This document shows, piece after piece, positions 43,598 to 51,810 of a stretch of 64,000 nt of DNA. The notes under the pieces were generated by a model. The model searched no databases. It was given only the letters and a program-made list of their open reading frames with translations, and was not told the origin of the DNA. The DNA is taken from the NCBI GenBank assembly GCA_964588305.1, contig CAZPOP010000003.1, positions 97,588 through 161,587 of the forward strand, given 5' to 3'. Made by a program: the position numbers and the translations under genes. The stretch's first letter is position 1. The number at the start of each line of letters is the position of its first letter. Source of the stretch: SM1-73 sp964588305 (GTDB lineage Bacteria > Zixibacteria > MSB-5A5 > SM1-73).

Positions 43598-46204
43598 CTA
43601 GACCACGTCCATGGGCGTAAGTATCTGGGAATCCATTCTAACGAAAAGTCCACATCTCATGAGAACCAAGCTTAAGACCTCTTTTTCCTCAAGTCCGAAG
43701 CCGTAAATTAAGATTTCCTGGGGTTTGGCATAGCCCCCTGCTCCCAAGCCCAAAAGCATCTTAAGCCTGCTTTTTGATTCGTCTTTTTGGCACTCCAATT
43801 CTCTAATATACTTGCGTATATCGATCTCTTTTGGCCCCTTTTTGTGATACCTGGTGACCAAAAGGTCCTTCCGACTCAAGATGGACCGGATATTTGCATT
43901 CATCTCATCTTCGCCACAATTCAATTCTGCCTCATACAAAGCTAGATTTATCGCGGCGCTTAGGGACTCCGATTTCCCAAGGATCGGTTTTGCCTCCAAA
44001 AACTCAAATCCAGACGGCAGAGCTTGGTTGAGCCGATAGAGGATTGCATCGGAATAAGGCTGGTTAAGCTGTATATCCAGGTATTCGGAGTCTGAGATAA
44101 ATCCTAAGGGAAGTGGGGGCCCGAAGGCGATTTTTTGATGAGGATGAAACCCTTCCGAGTAGGCTATCGGTATCCCCGATCTTCGGATGGTGCGCTCGAA
44201 TGTGCGCCCCACATCCAGATGCGAGGTGAATCTGACATCTTCCGACTTGCTCCACCTAAGCCTTACCCGGCTGCGGGCCACGGTCAGCGCAGGAGAAACC
44301 CCTTTTCTTTTCCTTGTGCGACCGTATGCTTCCGAGGAAGGCTCAGCCGATTCTTCACGCCCAGAGATGAGTTTTTCGATGACCTTTCTCTCGATCACAT
44401 CTGCCACCTTCACCTCACCTGCTCGGGAAACGGGCTTCTTCTCTTCAGACCGGAAACTGTAAGCCCTGTTTTTTTCCCTTTCCAAATATTCTCTTTTGAT
44501 TCCCTTGTCTATATGATCCCAGGGAAGAGGTTGAGCCAAATCTCTAGCCTGCAGGTAAGAAGAGGGATCGATTTCATTCTCGTCAAAGGCCTCTTCCCAG
44601 ATTTGGTATTTGAAATGTTCCGTCCAAGCGTCTAATCTTGCCCCTTTCTTCCAGGCAGAGTAAATCACCGCTGATAAGGGTCGATCCCCCCTCCCCAGGA
44701 TTCCCTCGAGATAGGAAACCTTTGGATCGCGGAATTTCAGATTCAGACCTTTGCGTCTGAGACTGTGCTTCAGGTAATCCATCTTTTCTTTAAGACCGGC
44801 TATGTCTTCCTGTTTCTCCCATTGGAAAGGAGTATGCGGTTTTGGACTAAAAGGAGAGATGGTCACGTTCAAGTTTTTCCCTCCCCCGTTCTGTTTTCCG
44901 ATTCTCATGATCTCTTTTAGAAGATAAGTGATGCCGTCCAAATCCTCTTTTCTCTCGGTGGGGAGTCCTATCATGAAGTAGAGCTTGATCAGATTCCATC
45001 CGGAGGAATAGGCGATTCTGACGGTATCGAAAAGCCCTTCTTCTTTCAGATTCTTGCCTATGACCTTTCTCAGCGCAGAAGTTCCGGCCTCGGGAGCGAA
45101 TGTCAAGCCTGGCTTTTTGGTTTTGCTCAAGAGCTGGGCCAATTCCAATGAGAACGTGTCAGGTCTGAGCGAGGGGAGAGAAATCGAGACTCTTTTTGAG
45201 TAGAACTTTTCCTGCAACCTCCCGGCCAACTCCTGCAGGTTTGAGTAATCGGTGGCTGACAGGGATAAAAGAGATATCTCGTCCCATCCGGAGCTGGCTA
45301 TCCCCATTTCGGCTTGGGTCACGATATCTTCCAGCGGCCGTTCCCTTTTAGGATAATAGGCAATCCTTGCCTCACAGAAACGGCAGCCCATAGGACAGCC
45401 GCGCATGATTTCTATGGTCAAACGATCATGAGTGGTCTCCAAAAATGGGACTATAGGGTCAGTGGGATAATATTCGCTTTTCAAATCAGGCAAGGTTCTG
45501 ACGTTGATTTTCTGAGGAATCTCAGGAAAGTTGGGAGCGATTCTTTCAAATCTTTTTTTCTCATCATATTTGACTTCATAGAATGAGGGGACATAAATTC
45601 CCGGAATTTTCGATAGCTTTGACAGGAGATCTTCTTTTTTGGCACGATTTTCGTTTCCCTTCTCGATTTCATCCAGAATATCTGAAATGATCTCCTCGCC
45701 ATCCCCCAGGGCAAACAGGTCAATGAACTCGGCCATCGGCTCGGGATTCAGAGCGGAAGGACCTCCTGCAATGACCAGGGGATCATCCTGGGTTCTTTGC
45801 GAAGAGAAAGCCGATATGTTGGCCAAATTCAGCATATTGAGAACCGTCGTGTAGTTAAGCTCATAGGACAGCGAAAAACCAATGACGTCAAATTCACTTA
45901 GCGGGGTATGGGTTTCTAAAGAGAAGAGAGGGATGTTTTCTTTTCTAAGAAGCTCTTCAGCATCCACCCAGGGAGAGAAAACCCTCTCGGCGACGCAGTT
46001 TGCTCTTCTGTTGATAAGATGATAGAGTATGGAAAGCCCCAAGTAGGACATTCCTATCTCGTACACATCCGGAAAGGCCAAGGCCACCCTAAGCTTCCCC
46101 TGATGATCCTTTCTTATGGCTCCCAATTCATTTCCAATGTATCTTCCGGGCTTCATCACGAACGGAAGCAATTCTTTTTTGATTCTTTCTGATAACGGAT
46201 GCAT
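43598..46204 (-). CDS. B12-binding radical SAM protein fused to a DUF2344 domain
   Basis: This 868-residue protein joins two families often encoded separately. Residues ~1-240 are a B12-binding-like Rossmann part (VIAGGPSALNPEPMAEFIDL), followed by a radical SAM core with the cluster Cys270, Cys274, Cys277 (CPMGCRFCEAR) and GLPTERKEDL. The C-terminal ~220 residues (VRLRWSKSEDVRFTSHLDVG, FHPHQKIAFGPPLPLG) are TIGR03936/DUF2344. The N-part is TIGR03960. Its reaction is unknown, although genes of this pair usually neighbour RNase G and ribosomal genes. It precedes rsmB here. The fusion itself is known in several phyla. Confidence 0.93.
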   Translation of the reverse strand: MHPLSERIKKELLPFVMKPGRYIGNELGAIRKDHQGKLRVALAFPDVYEIGMSYLGLSILYHLINRRANCVAERVFSPWVDAEELLRKENIPLFSLETHTPLSEFDVIGFSLSYELNYTTVLNMLNLANISAFSSQRTQDDPLVIAGGPSALNPEPMAEFIDLFALGDGEEIISDILDEIEKGNENRAKKEDLLSKLSKIPGIYVPSFYEVKYDEKKRFERIAPNFPEIPQKINVRTLPDLKSEYYPTDPIVPFLETTHDRLTIEIMRGCPMGCRFCEARIAYYPKRERPLEDIVTQAEMGIASSGWDEISLLSLSATDYSNLQELAGRLQEKFYSKRVSISLPSLRPDTFSLELAQLLSKTKKPGLTFAPEAGTSALRKVIGKNLKEEGLFDTVRIAYSSGWNLIKLYFMIGLPTERKEDLDGITYLLKEIMRIGKQNGGGKNLNVTISPFSPKPHTPFQWEKQEDIAGLKEKMDYLKHSLRRKGLNLKFRDPKVSYLEGILGRGDRPLSAVIYSAWKKGARLDAWTEHFKYQIWEEAFDENEIDPSSYLQARDLAQPLPWDHIDKGIKREYLEREKNRAYSFRSEEKKPVSRAGEVKVADVIERKVIEKLISGREESAEPSSEAYGRTRKRKGVSPALTVARSRVRLRWSKSEDVRFTSHLDVGRTFERTIRRSGIPIAYSEGFHPHQKIAFGPPLPLGFISDSEYLDIQLNQPYSDAILYRLNQALPSGFEFLEAKPILGKSESLSAAINLALYEAELNCGEDEMNANIRSILSRKDLLVTRYHKKGPKEIDIRKYIRELECQKDESKSRLKMLLGLGAGGYAKPQEILIYGFGLEEKEVLSLVLMRCGLFVRMDSQILTPMDVV

Positions 46205-46479
46205 AATATTATTTTTCAGCGCAGACTAAAGTCTGCGGCTACATTTTGATTAACGTAGCCATCCATATGGATGGCACCAAGGCGTAAAGCCTTGTCTACG
46301 CCGTTGCTAGATCGCAACATATTTCAATATAAGCAAAAATGGAGAGAAATCAAAAGGCCTTAGACCGTTTTTTGAAACACACGGACAGAACTTATCGGGC
46401 TCCCAAAACGAGAAGGACAAGCACAAGGCTTGTCCCTACGACCCCGGTTTCAAAACCAAAAACAAAGTCGGTTTACTTT
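46205..46479. repeat. Palindromic repeats upstream of the radical SAM gene
   Basis: GCAGACTAAAGTCTGC (near 46222), ATCCATATGGAT (near 46263) and AAGGCGTAAAGCCTT (near 46280) are three short hairpins in a row. No gene is supported. Confidence 0.55.
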
Positions 46480-46688
46480 CGGAGTGCAGAAGCTTGCTTC
46501 TGCGGTTCTAAGACAAAATCAACTTCGCACCAGCAAGCTGGTGCACTCCTTTCACAAGCACGACGCTTGTCCCTACGACGCCAAATTCAAAACCAAAAAC
46601 AAAGCGGGTTTGCCTTCGGAGTGCAGAAGCTTGCTTCTGCAGTTTTAAAACAAAATCAACTTCGCACCAGCAAGCTGGTGCACTCCTT
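46480..46688. repeat. REP units A and B at the 3' side of the RAYT gene
   Basis: Two copies of a ~70-nt unit, each GGAGTGCAGAAGCTTGCTTCTGC (two-arm GCAGAAG/CTTCTGC hairpin), about 20 nt of spacer, then GCACCAGCAAGCTGGTGCACTCC (GCACCAG/CTGGTGC hairpin). GGAGTGC and GCACTCC also pair, so each unit can fold as a nested structure. Unit B ends at the stop of the transposase gene. Confidence 0.85.
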
Positions 46689-47237
46689 TCAAAAATCATC
46701 ATTTGCCCCAGCTTTCTCCGGAGGAAATTGCTTCAAGACATCATTTAACCAGTCTCGTCCTTCCATTTTAAAGTGAAAATTGTAGCTGGAGAACTTGTAA
46801 GATTCTGGCTCACTCACATAACCATGTTTAATGGGATTCAAATGAATATAATTAAGTTTAACGTAAAAATCTCTTTCGTCTCGTATGCATTCATCCCAGT
46901 ACTGATACCAGATTTTTCTTCCGGGTTGTTTCGATGATTTGTTAACTAAAACCGCACTTATGCTATGGATTTTTCTGATTGTCTGAGGGAGAAGAAAAGC
47001 ATCTTTCAATTTCGCTACAATATGATAGTGGTTAGCTAAAATCACCCATCCTTGAAGTTCACCGTGGTTTTCTCTAAGTGTTTCACAGATTGTGTTAAGA
47101 AGCAATTCTTTTTGGGCATCGCTATGAAAATAGGGCTTTTCCCCATAGGTGCCGGCGGTGATGAAATAATGATAATCGGTGAGGAAAAGATGCGTCGGAG
47201 CATGTTTGTATTTCTTTAAGTAATCTTCTTTCATCAA
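46689..47237 (-). CDS. REP-associated tyrosine transposase (RAYT)
   Basis: This 182-residue Y1-transposase-like protein has the HUH motif in GWVILANHYHIVAKL and the likely catalytic Tyr in ERDFYVKLNYIHLNPIKHGY, which is the hallmark of the RAYT group (IS200 relatives). A DYHYFITAGTYGEKPYF opening is also typical. Such proteins cut and join single strands at REP palindromes. Units of the same palindrome lie on both sides within 15 nt, so this is a complete RAYT/REP cassette. Start is an ATG with GAAGA only. Confidence 0.9.
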   Translation of the reverse strand: MMKEDYLKKYKHAPTHLFLTDYHYFITAGTYGEKPYFHSDAQKELLLNTICETLRENHGELQGWVILANHYHIVAKLKDAFLLPQTIRKIHSISAVLVNKSSKQPGRKIWYQYWDECIRDERDFYVKLNYIHLNPIKHGYVSEPESYKFSSYNFHFKMEGRDWLNDVLKQFPPEKAGANDDF

Positions 47238-47248
47238 ATTGTCTTCAA

Positions 47249-47497
47249 GGAGTGCAGAAGCTTGCTTCTGCTATTCTATCATACTTTAAAAATCGCACCA
47301 GCCCCGCTGAATCGGGATCTCCGCTATGCTACGACAAGCTGGTGCACTCCATATAAAACCTGTCTTAGGAGTACAAAAGCTTGCTTTTGCGGTTTTAAAG
47401 TTTTATGATAAATCAACTTTGCACCAGCCCTGCTGAATCGGGATCGAAGTTTATCCCGATTTATCGGGGCTTTGCTACGACAAGCTGGTGCAATCCT
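47249..47497. repeat. REP units C and D at the 5' side of the RAYT gene
   Basis: Unit C (47249-47350) and D (47368-47497) have the same outer hairpins as units A and B, but the loop of the second palindrome is split by CCCCGCTGAATCGGGATC-type sequence; D has a longer form with GGGATCGAAGTTTATCCCGA, also seen at ~28525-28550. The dehydrogenase stop lies at the edge of D. Confidence 0.8.
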
Positions 47498-48616
47498 TTA
47501 TAACTTCCTTGCCACCTCCTCTGCCACCTGAGTGGTGGTAAAGCTTCCGCCCATATCGTAGGTGCGAACCTTTTTTTCCTCAATGACCGCAGCTATTGCG
47601 CTTTCCATACGGTTAGCTTTATCGGTTTCACCCAGCCAATCCAGCATCAGTTTCACAGATAAGAAAGTGGCAATGGGATTGACCTTGTTCATCCCCGCAT
47701 ATTTAGGTGCGGAACCGTGGGTTGGCTCAAAAACGGCGTAGTCATCCCCGATATTTCCCGAGCAGGCAAAACCCAAACCTCCCACCAATTGCGCACATAA
47801 ATCGGAGACGATGTCGCCGAACATATTGGAGGTAACTAATACGTCATAATCCTGCGGATTCTTGACCAGCCACATGCACATGGCATCGATGTTGGTCTCC
47901 CAGAGTGGGATGTCCGGATACTCTTTGGCGATCTCTCTGGCTTCCCTTATCATCAAGCCCGAGGTCTCTCTTATAACGTTTGGCTTCTCCACCACGGTGA
48001 CTGATCTTCTCTTGTGTTTCTTTGCGTATTCAAAAGCGTCCCGAACAATGTCTTGACAAGCTTTTCTGGTCACTATCCGCAAACTCACCGCAATGTCGTC
48101 CAAGGAGGTCTTCTCGAACTTTTTCATGGATTTATGATTTTTCAGAAGAATGTCCATCACGTCTTGAGGCAAAGGGTGAAATTCCACGCCGGAGTAAAGA
48201 TCTTCGGTATTCTCTCTGAAAACGACCAAATCGATATCATCCCGGTAATTCAAAGGATTCCCGGGATAAGCTTTGCAGGGTCTCAGATTCGTTCGCAAAT
48301 GAAAAAGCTGGCGAAGCTTGACGATGGGGCTGTAGTAAACGTACCCCTTTCCCTTTAAAGTCGAATCCAGCTCCGCCTCTGCTTCTTCCTTCGGCTTGGA
48401 GGTTATGGCTCCGAAAAGAGAGCAATCGGTCGTCTTCAGAAGCTCGACGGTTCTTTGGGGCAGGGGATTTCCCTCCTTGCACCAGAATTCCCAGCCGATG
48501 TCACCGGGGATGTATTCGGCATCTAATCTTAATTCGTCCAAGACGATCTTGGCCGCCTTCAGAACATCATTACCGATTCCATCACCGGGAAGCCAGGCGA
48601 TCGTGTGTTTTGCCAT
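47498..48616 (-). CDS. Isocitrate/isopropylmalate-family dehydrogenase
   Basis: This 372-residue enzyme has PGDGIGNDVLKAAK, SPIVKLRQLFHLRTNLRPCK (substrate arginines), FRENTEDLYSGVE, a catalytic Lys in VVEKPNVIRETSG, and the metal-binding NMFGDIVSDLCAQLVGG, followed by EPTHGSAPKYAG. RENTEDLYSGVE is more like isocitrate than isopropylmalate dehydrogenase, suggesting an NAD-dependent isocitrate dehydrogenase (TCA cycle); the homoisocitrate variant cannot be excluded. AAAGGAG lies before the ATG. It stands alone between repeats and PorV-like genes. Confidence 0.88.
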   Translation of the reverse strand: MAKHTIAWLPGDGIGNDVLKAAKIVLDELRLDAEYIPGDIGWEFWCKEGNPLPQRTVELLKTTDCSLFGAITSKPKEEAEAELDSTLKGKGYVYYSPIVKLRQLFHLRTNLRPCKAYPGNPLNYRDDIDLVVFRENTEDLYSGVEFHPLPQDVMDILLKNHKSMKKFEKTSLDDIAVSLRIVTRKACQDIVRDAFEYAKKHKRRSVTVVEKPNVIRETSGLMIREAREIAKEYPDIPLWETNIDAMCMWLVKNPQDYDVLVTSNMFGDIVSDLCAQLVGGLGFACSGNIGDDYAVFEPTHGSAPKYAGMNKVNPIATFLSVKLMLDWLGETDKANRMESAIAAVIEEKKVRTYDMGGSFTTTQVAEEVARKL

Positions 48617-48768
48617 AGAATGTCGCTCCTTTGCTCAGAAATCGTTGCTCTGTAAAAAAAGCTAACCAGATCACCTTATCTTAATGGCTAGCTTTCAATG
48701 GAGCATCTGCCTTCAGGCAGACCTGAGTTCAAACAGTGGTCAAGCTGAAGCTTGACACTCCTTTATAC

Positions 48769-49713
48769 TCACTCTATTTCAATGTTCAAAGACACGGAAT
48801 GCACGTTTCCCAAATCCGACTTGTAGGGCAGGTATGCATAATCAAGGTTGTATTCGATGCCGTGCTTTCTGAAGCTTGTTCCCAGACCGAACGAGAAAGA
48901 TTTCTCGTCATACCCGCCCTGATAACCTAATCTTGTTTTCAAGGCTTGGTAAAGACTGACTTCCCCGCCCAAATGGATCTTGATTTCGTCATCTCTGGGT
49001 TTGACCAGATCAAGACCGAACATAAAATCGCTGTTCAGACTCTTCTTTTCAACCAGATACATTCCTCCGACCTTAAAGAGGATGGGCAGAGAGAATCTCT
49101 CCGTCTCGAATTTCATCTTTTGACCAAGATTCAAGGCTGCCAGCCCGAATCTCAGGTCTTCCCAGGGAGCATAAATGGCCCCCAAGTCGAACCCAAATCC
49201 GCTTGCCGAATAAACATCAATCCTCTCATAAAGCCATTTTGCCGTTATTCCCAAATCCACTTTGTCTGTGATCCTTCTGGCATAAGAAAGACCGAACAAT
49301 ACGTCATGAGCGTCGAACAAGGCTACCGGTTCGGAGGATGCCACCTCTCCCCTCTTCTCAATGTCCGGTACTCGGCTTAAACCCACAGTCAGTCCCAGGA
49401 CGTTTGTTTGACCTTTGAGATTAATGGCGGAGGCAAAATACTCCGTGGTGACGTCCTGAAACCACTGATTATGAGTAAAGCTGAGATGCATTCCTTTGAT
49501 TCCGAAGAGTCCGGCCGGATTCCACCAGGCCGAGGTAACTTCGCCGGACTGGGCAACAAAGGCCTCTCCCATCCCCACTGCCCTGGCTCCCATGCCAAAC
49601 TTAAGAAAGCTAAAGCCGGAGTTGTCCGTCTTGCCAAAGGCGGCTGCTTTGAAAACCAAAAGGCCCCAGGCAAGAAAGAGAAAAAACAAGATGGCCGTGG
49701 TTTTACGTTTCAA
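48769..49713 (-). CDS. PorV-like outer-membrane protein
   Basis: This 314-residue protein has a signal peptide (MKRKTTAILFFLFLAWGLLV) and then FLKFGMGARAVGMGEAFVAQ with SAWWNPAGLF, the standard start of the PorV/UPF0164 family. Successive beta strands run to the end (SVSLNIEIE). It is one of three paralogues here (also 34205-35044 and 50763-51704). PorV-type barrels act in T9SS cargo release in Bacteroidetes; the role here is inferred. Confidence 0.85.
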   Translation of the reverse strand: MKRKTTAILFFLFLAWGLLVFKAAAFGKTDNSGFSFLKFGMGARAVGMGEAFVAQSGEVTSAWWNPAGLFGIKGMHLSFTHNQWFQDVTTEYFASAINLKGQTNVLGLTVGLSRVPDIEKRGEVASSEPVALFDAHDVLFGLSYARRITDKVDLGITAKWLYERIDVYSASGFGFDLGAIYAPWEDLRFGLAALNLGQKMKFETERFSLPILFKVGGMYLVEKKSLNSDFMFGLDLVKPRDDEIKIHLGGEVSLYQALKTRLGYQGGYDEKSFSFGLGTSFRKHGIEYNLDYAYLPYKSDLGNVHSVSLNIEIE

Positions 49714-49778
49714 CTCATTCTCCTTATTATCCGAATGCGTTTACCTGCAACTGCGACACCAAAGGACTCTTCTTCATG

Positions 49779-50606
49779 CTATTCTGATTGTGCGAGCTCA
49801 CTGCAGACTTTTCTGATGTTCTCCTCATGCCTATCTACGTTGCGGCGAGCGAATTTGGTGAATTCTTTCCGTTTCACAATCTCCTCCGGCGGCAGATTCT
49901 CTTGAGTGAATTTTCTGCAGTTCTCCAACAAATTCTCAAAATAGCTGATATGGTGTTCTGCTTCAGATTTGTCGCACAGGTACCCATGTCCGGGAACCAA
50001 TACCTCGAAATCCAAATCCCGAGTTTTCTTCAAAGCCACAAGCCACTCTTGGGAATCTCCATCCCTCATAAAGGGGTATCGTCCCTGAAAGATGAGATCA
50101 CCAGCAAACAGGACCTGTGATGAAGCTATGTGTGCAATCGACGAATCCTTGGTATGTCCACCTGTATGAATTAGATTGACTTTGACATTTCCCAGGTCTA
50201 CTTCCCATTTGTCATCAAATACTGTGTCCGGCAATGTGATGTTGAGGTTGTTCAGCCTCTTCTTCCACTCCGGATTGTCGTCCACATACTTCTGGATGGA
50301 ATCTTGGGACCATTCTCTTTCCAGAAGTCTCGCCATGATGTTCCTGCATTCGCGATGCGCCACCACCTTAGCCGAGAAAACCTGATTTCCGAACGTGTGG
50401 TCTGCGTGGTGATGGGTGTTGAACAGGTATTTGATCGGTTTCTGGGTCACCGATCTTATGTCCTTCAGGACCTGCTTGGCATCATCGGGAGAGAAGGTCG
50501 AGTCGATCATCAGTATTCCGTTCTTGCCTATTACAAAACCTGTGTTGGCGCCCTTCTCCCCTCCCAAAAAGCAAAAGACGTTTTCTGTGATTCTTCTTAA
50601 AACCAT
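49779..50606 (-). CDS. Metallo-beta-lactamase-fold hydrolase
   Basis: This 275-residue protein has the zinc motif FNTHHHADHTFGN (HxHxDH), a later LIHTGGHTKDSSIAH with the next His ligand, VLFAGDLIFQGRYP with the bridging Asp, and VPGHGYLCD with the last His. No signal peptide is visible, so it is cytosolic. Members include glyoxalases, lactamases and lactonases; the substrate is not identifiable. It lies between two PorV-like genes. Confidence 0.9.
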   Translation of the reverse strand: MVLRRITENVFCFLGGEKGANTGFVIGKNGILMIDSTFSPDDAKQVLKDIRSVTQKPIKYLFNTHHHADHTFGNQVFSAKVVAHRECRNIMARLLEREWSQDSIQKYVDDNPEWKKRLNNLNITLPDTVFDDKWEVDLGNVKVNLIHTGGHTKDSSIAHIASSQVLFAGDLIFQGRYPFMRDGDSQEWLVALKKTRDLDFEVLVPGHGYLCDKSEAEHHISYFENLLENCRKFTQENLPPEEIVKRKEFTKFARRNVDRHEENIRKVCSELAQSE

Positions 50607-50762
50607 AATCTACGAAGACGATGGATTTTGAGCCTTTGATAGAAGCGGTAACCACGCCGGCTCGCTTCATCGAGCTATTTGGCTGCCTGATGAATCAGGC
50701 AACTACAGAAGGTTTATCCGGCGATTCTGCTTTAGTCGATGTCTGGAGTTCCTTCTCGATTC

Positions 50763-51704
50763 TCAAAATTCAAGCTGAAAAGAAATCAGATGATCGGGAT
50801 CATCATCCACCCGACTGGAGACAAAGGCATAATCGAAACCCAAAATCGCGGATCTCATCTCATGTTTGAGACCCATTCCCAGAGTCCACCCACCTTTATT
50901 ATAGCCGGCCCTTCCCGCCAGGCTTTGCAGTATCCAGCCCTCTATTCCCAAATGAATCTTTTCCTTCTGCTTTGTGTTTTTGTCGATTTCAGAACAAAGC
51001 AGTATTCTGTCGTCCAAGAGAAGATAAGAAGCTCCAAATCTCAGGTTGATGGGGAACTCATCTTTTGAGGACGAGCCCAAAAGACCATGTTTTTTCCAGT
51101 ACTCTCCGGAGGTCCAGGAATATTTCATCCCCAAATTCTCCACTGCCGCTCCCAATCGCAGTTCCTGCAAGGGCTTTCCAAATACGGAAAAACCAAAGCC
51201 GATCCCGTAGGCATTGATGTTAGCCAGGTTTTGTTGAACATATCCCAAGCGAACACCGGCGGACAGCTCCTTCAATATCTTGCGCGCGAAGAAGAACTCG
51301 ATGGCGTTCTCGTAATTTTTGATCTCCTCGGTAATCTCTCCTTCTTCGTTTCTTCCCATCACATCCGAGACGCCGGCATTGATCCAGCTCATGCTGATGG
51401 TGGCTTCATTTCGGACGGGCTGGCAGTAGATTACATAACTCAATCTTCGATCAAGAGTCATTTTCCTGAAGAAGGCTCCGAAGGTGCGCGTCTTAATCTG
51501 AACCAGACCTGCTGGATTCCAAAATCCGGCGGTGGCATCATCCGCCACTCCGACGAATGCACCTCCCATGCCCAAGGCCCTAGCCCCCAATCCCAACTGT
51601 TGGAAAGCTCCGGCGTAGCCTCCGTCTCCGGTATCCCCCCTCGTCTGGGAAAAAGTGAAACATAAGATCGCCAAACTCACAATCAAAAAAGATCTCTTAG
51701 CCAT
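50763..51704 (-). CDS. PorV-like outer-membrane protein
   Basis: The ATG at 51704 is chosen because a signal peptide follows (MAKRSFLIVSLAILCFTFSQ); the upstream frame passes through a palindromic repeat. About 313 residues. AFQQLGLGARALGMGGAFVG and TAGFWNPAGLVQI are the PorV-family start. It lies 107 nt after the stop of the sorting-domain propeller gene, so barrel and cargo may be co-expressed. Confidence 0.87.
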   Translation of the reverse strand: MAKRSFLIVSLAILCFTFSQTRGDTGDGGYAGAFQQLGLGARALGMGGAFVGVADDATAGFWNPAGLVQIKTRTFGAFFRKMTLDRRLSYVIYCQPVRNEATISMSWINAGVSDVMGRNEEGEITEEIKNYENAIEFFFARKILKELSAGVRLGYVQQNLANINAYGIGFGFSVFGKPLQELRLGAAVENLGMKYSWTSGEYWKKHGLLGSSSKDEFPINLRFGASYLLLDDRILLCSEIDKNTKQKEKIHLGIEGWILQSLAGRAGYNKGGWTLGMGLKHEMRSAILGFDYAFVSSRVDDDPDHLISFQLEF

Positions 51705-51767
51705 CGTGTCCCTCAATTTCTGGAAGTGAACCTTCCTGACCTTATAACCTTCAGACTTTCTAACTTT

Positions 51768-51797
51768 TCCGCCAAAGGCGGATCTGCCTCTGGCAGA
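51768..51797. repeat. Bipartite palindrome (REP-like)
   Basis: TCCGCC-AAA-GGCGGA (51768-51782) is followed at once by TCTGCC-TCT-GGCAGA (51783-51797). It matches 33751-33780 in size, order and most bases. Confidence 0.8.
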
Positions 51798-51810
51798 CAA
51801 ACCTTCCCAC

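Noticed and set aside
46339..46776. Plus-strand ORF of 145 codons
   Set aside because: It runs through tandem REP units and the 3' end of the RAYT gene; its repeated protein sequence is only the translated repeat.
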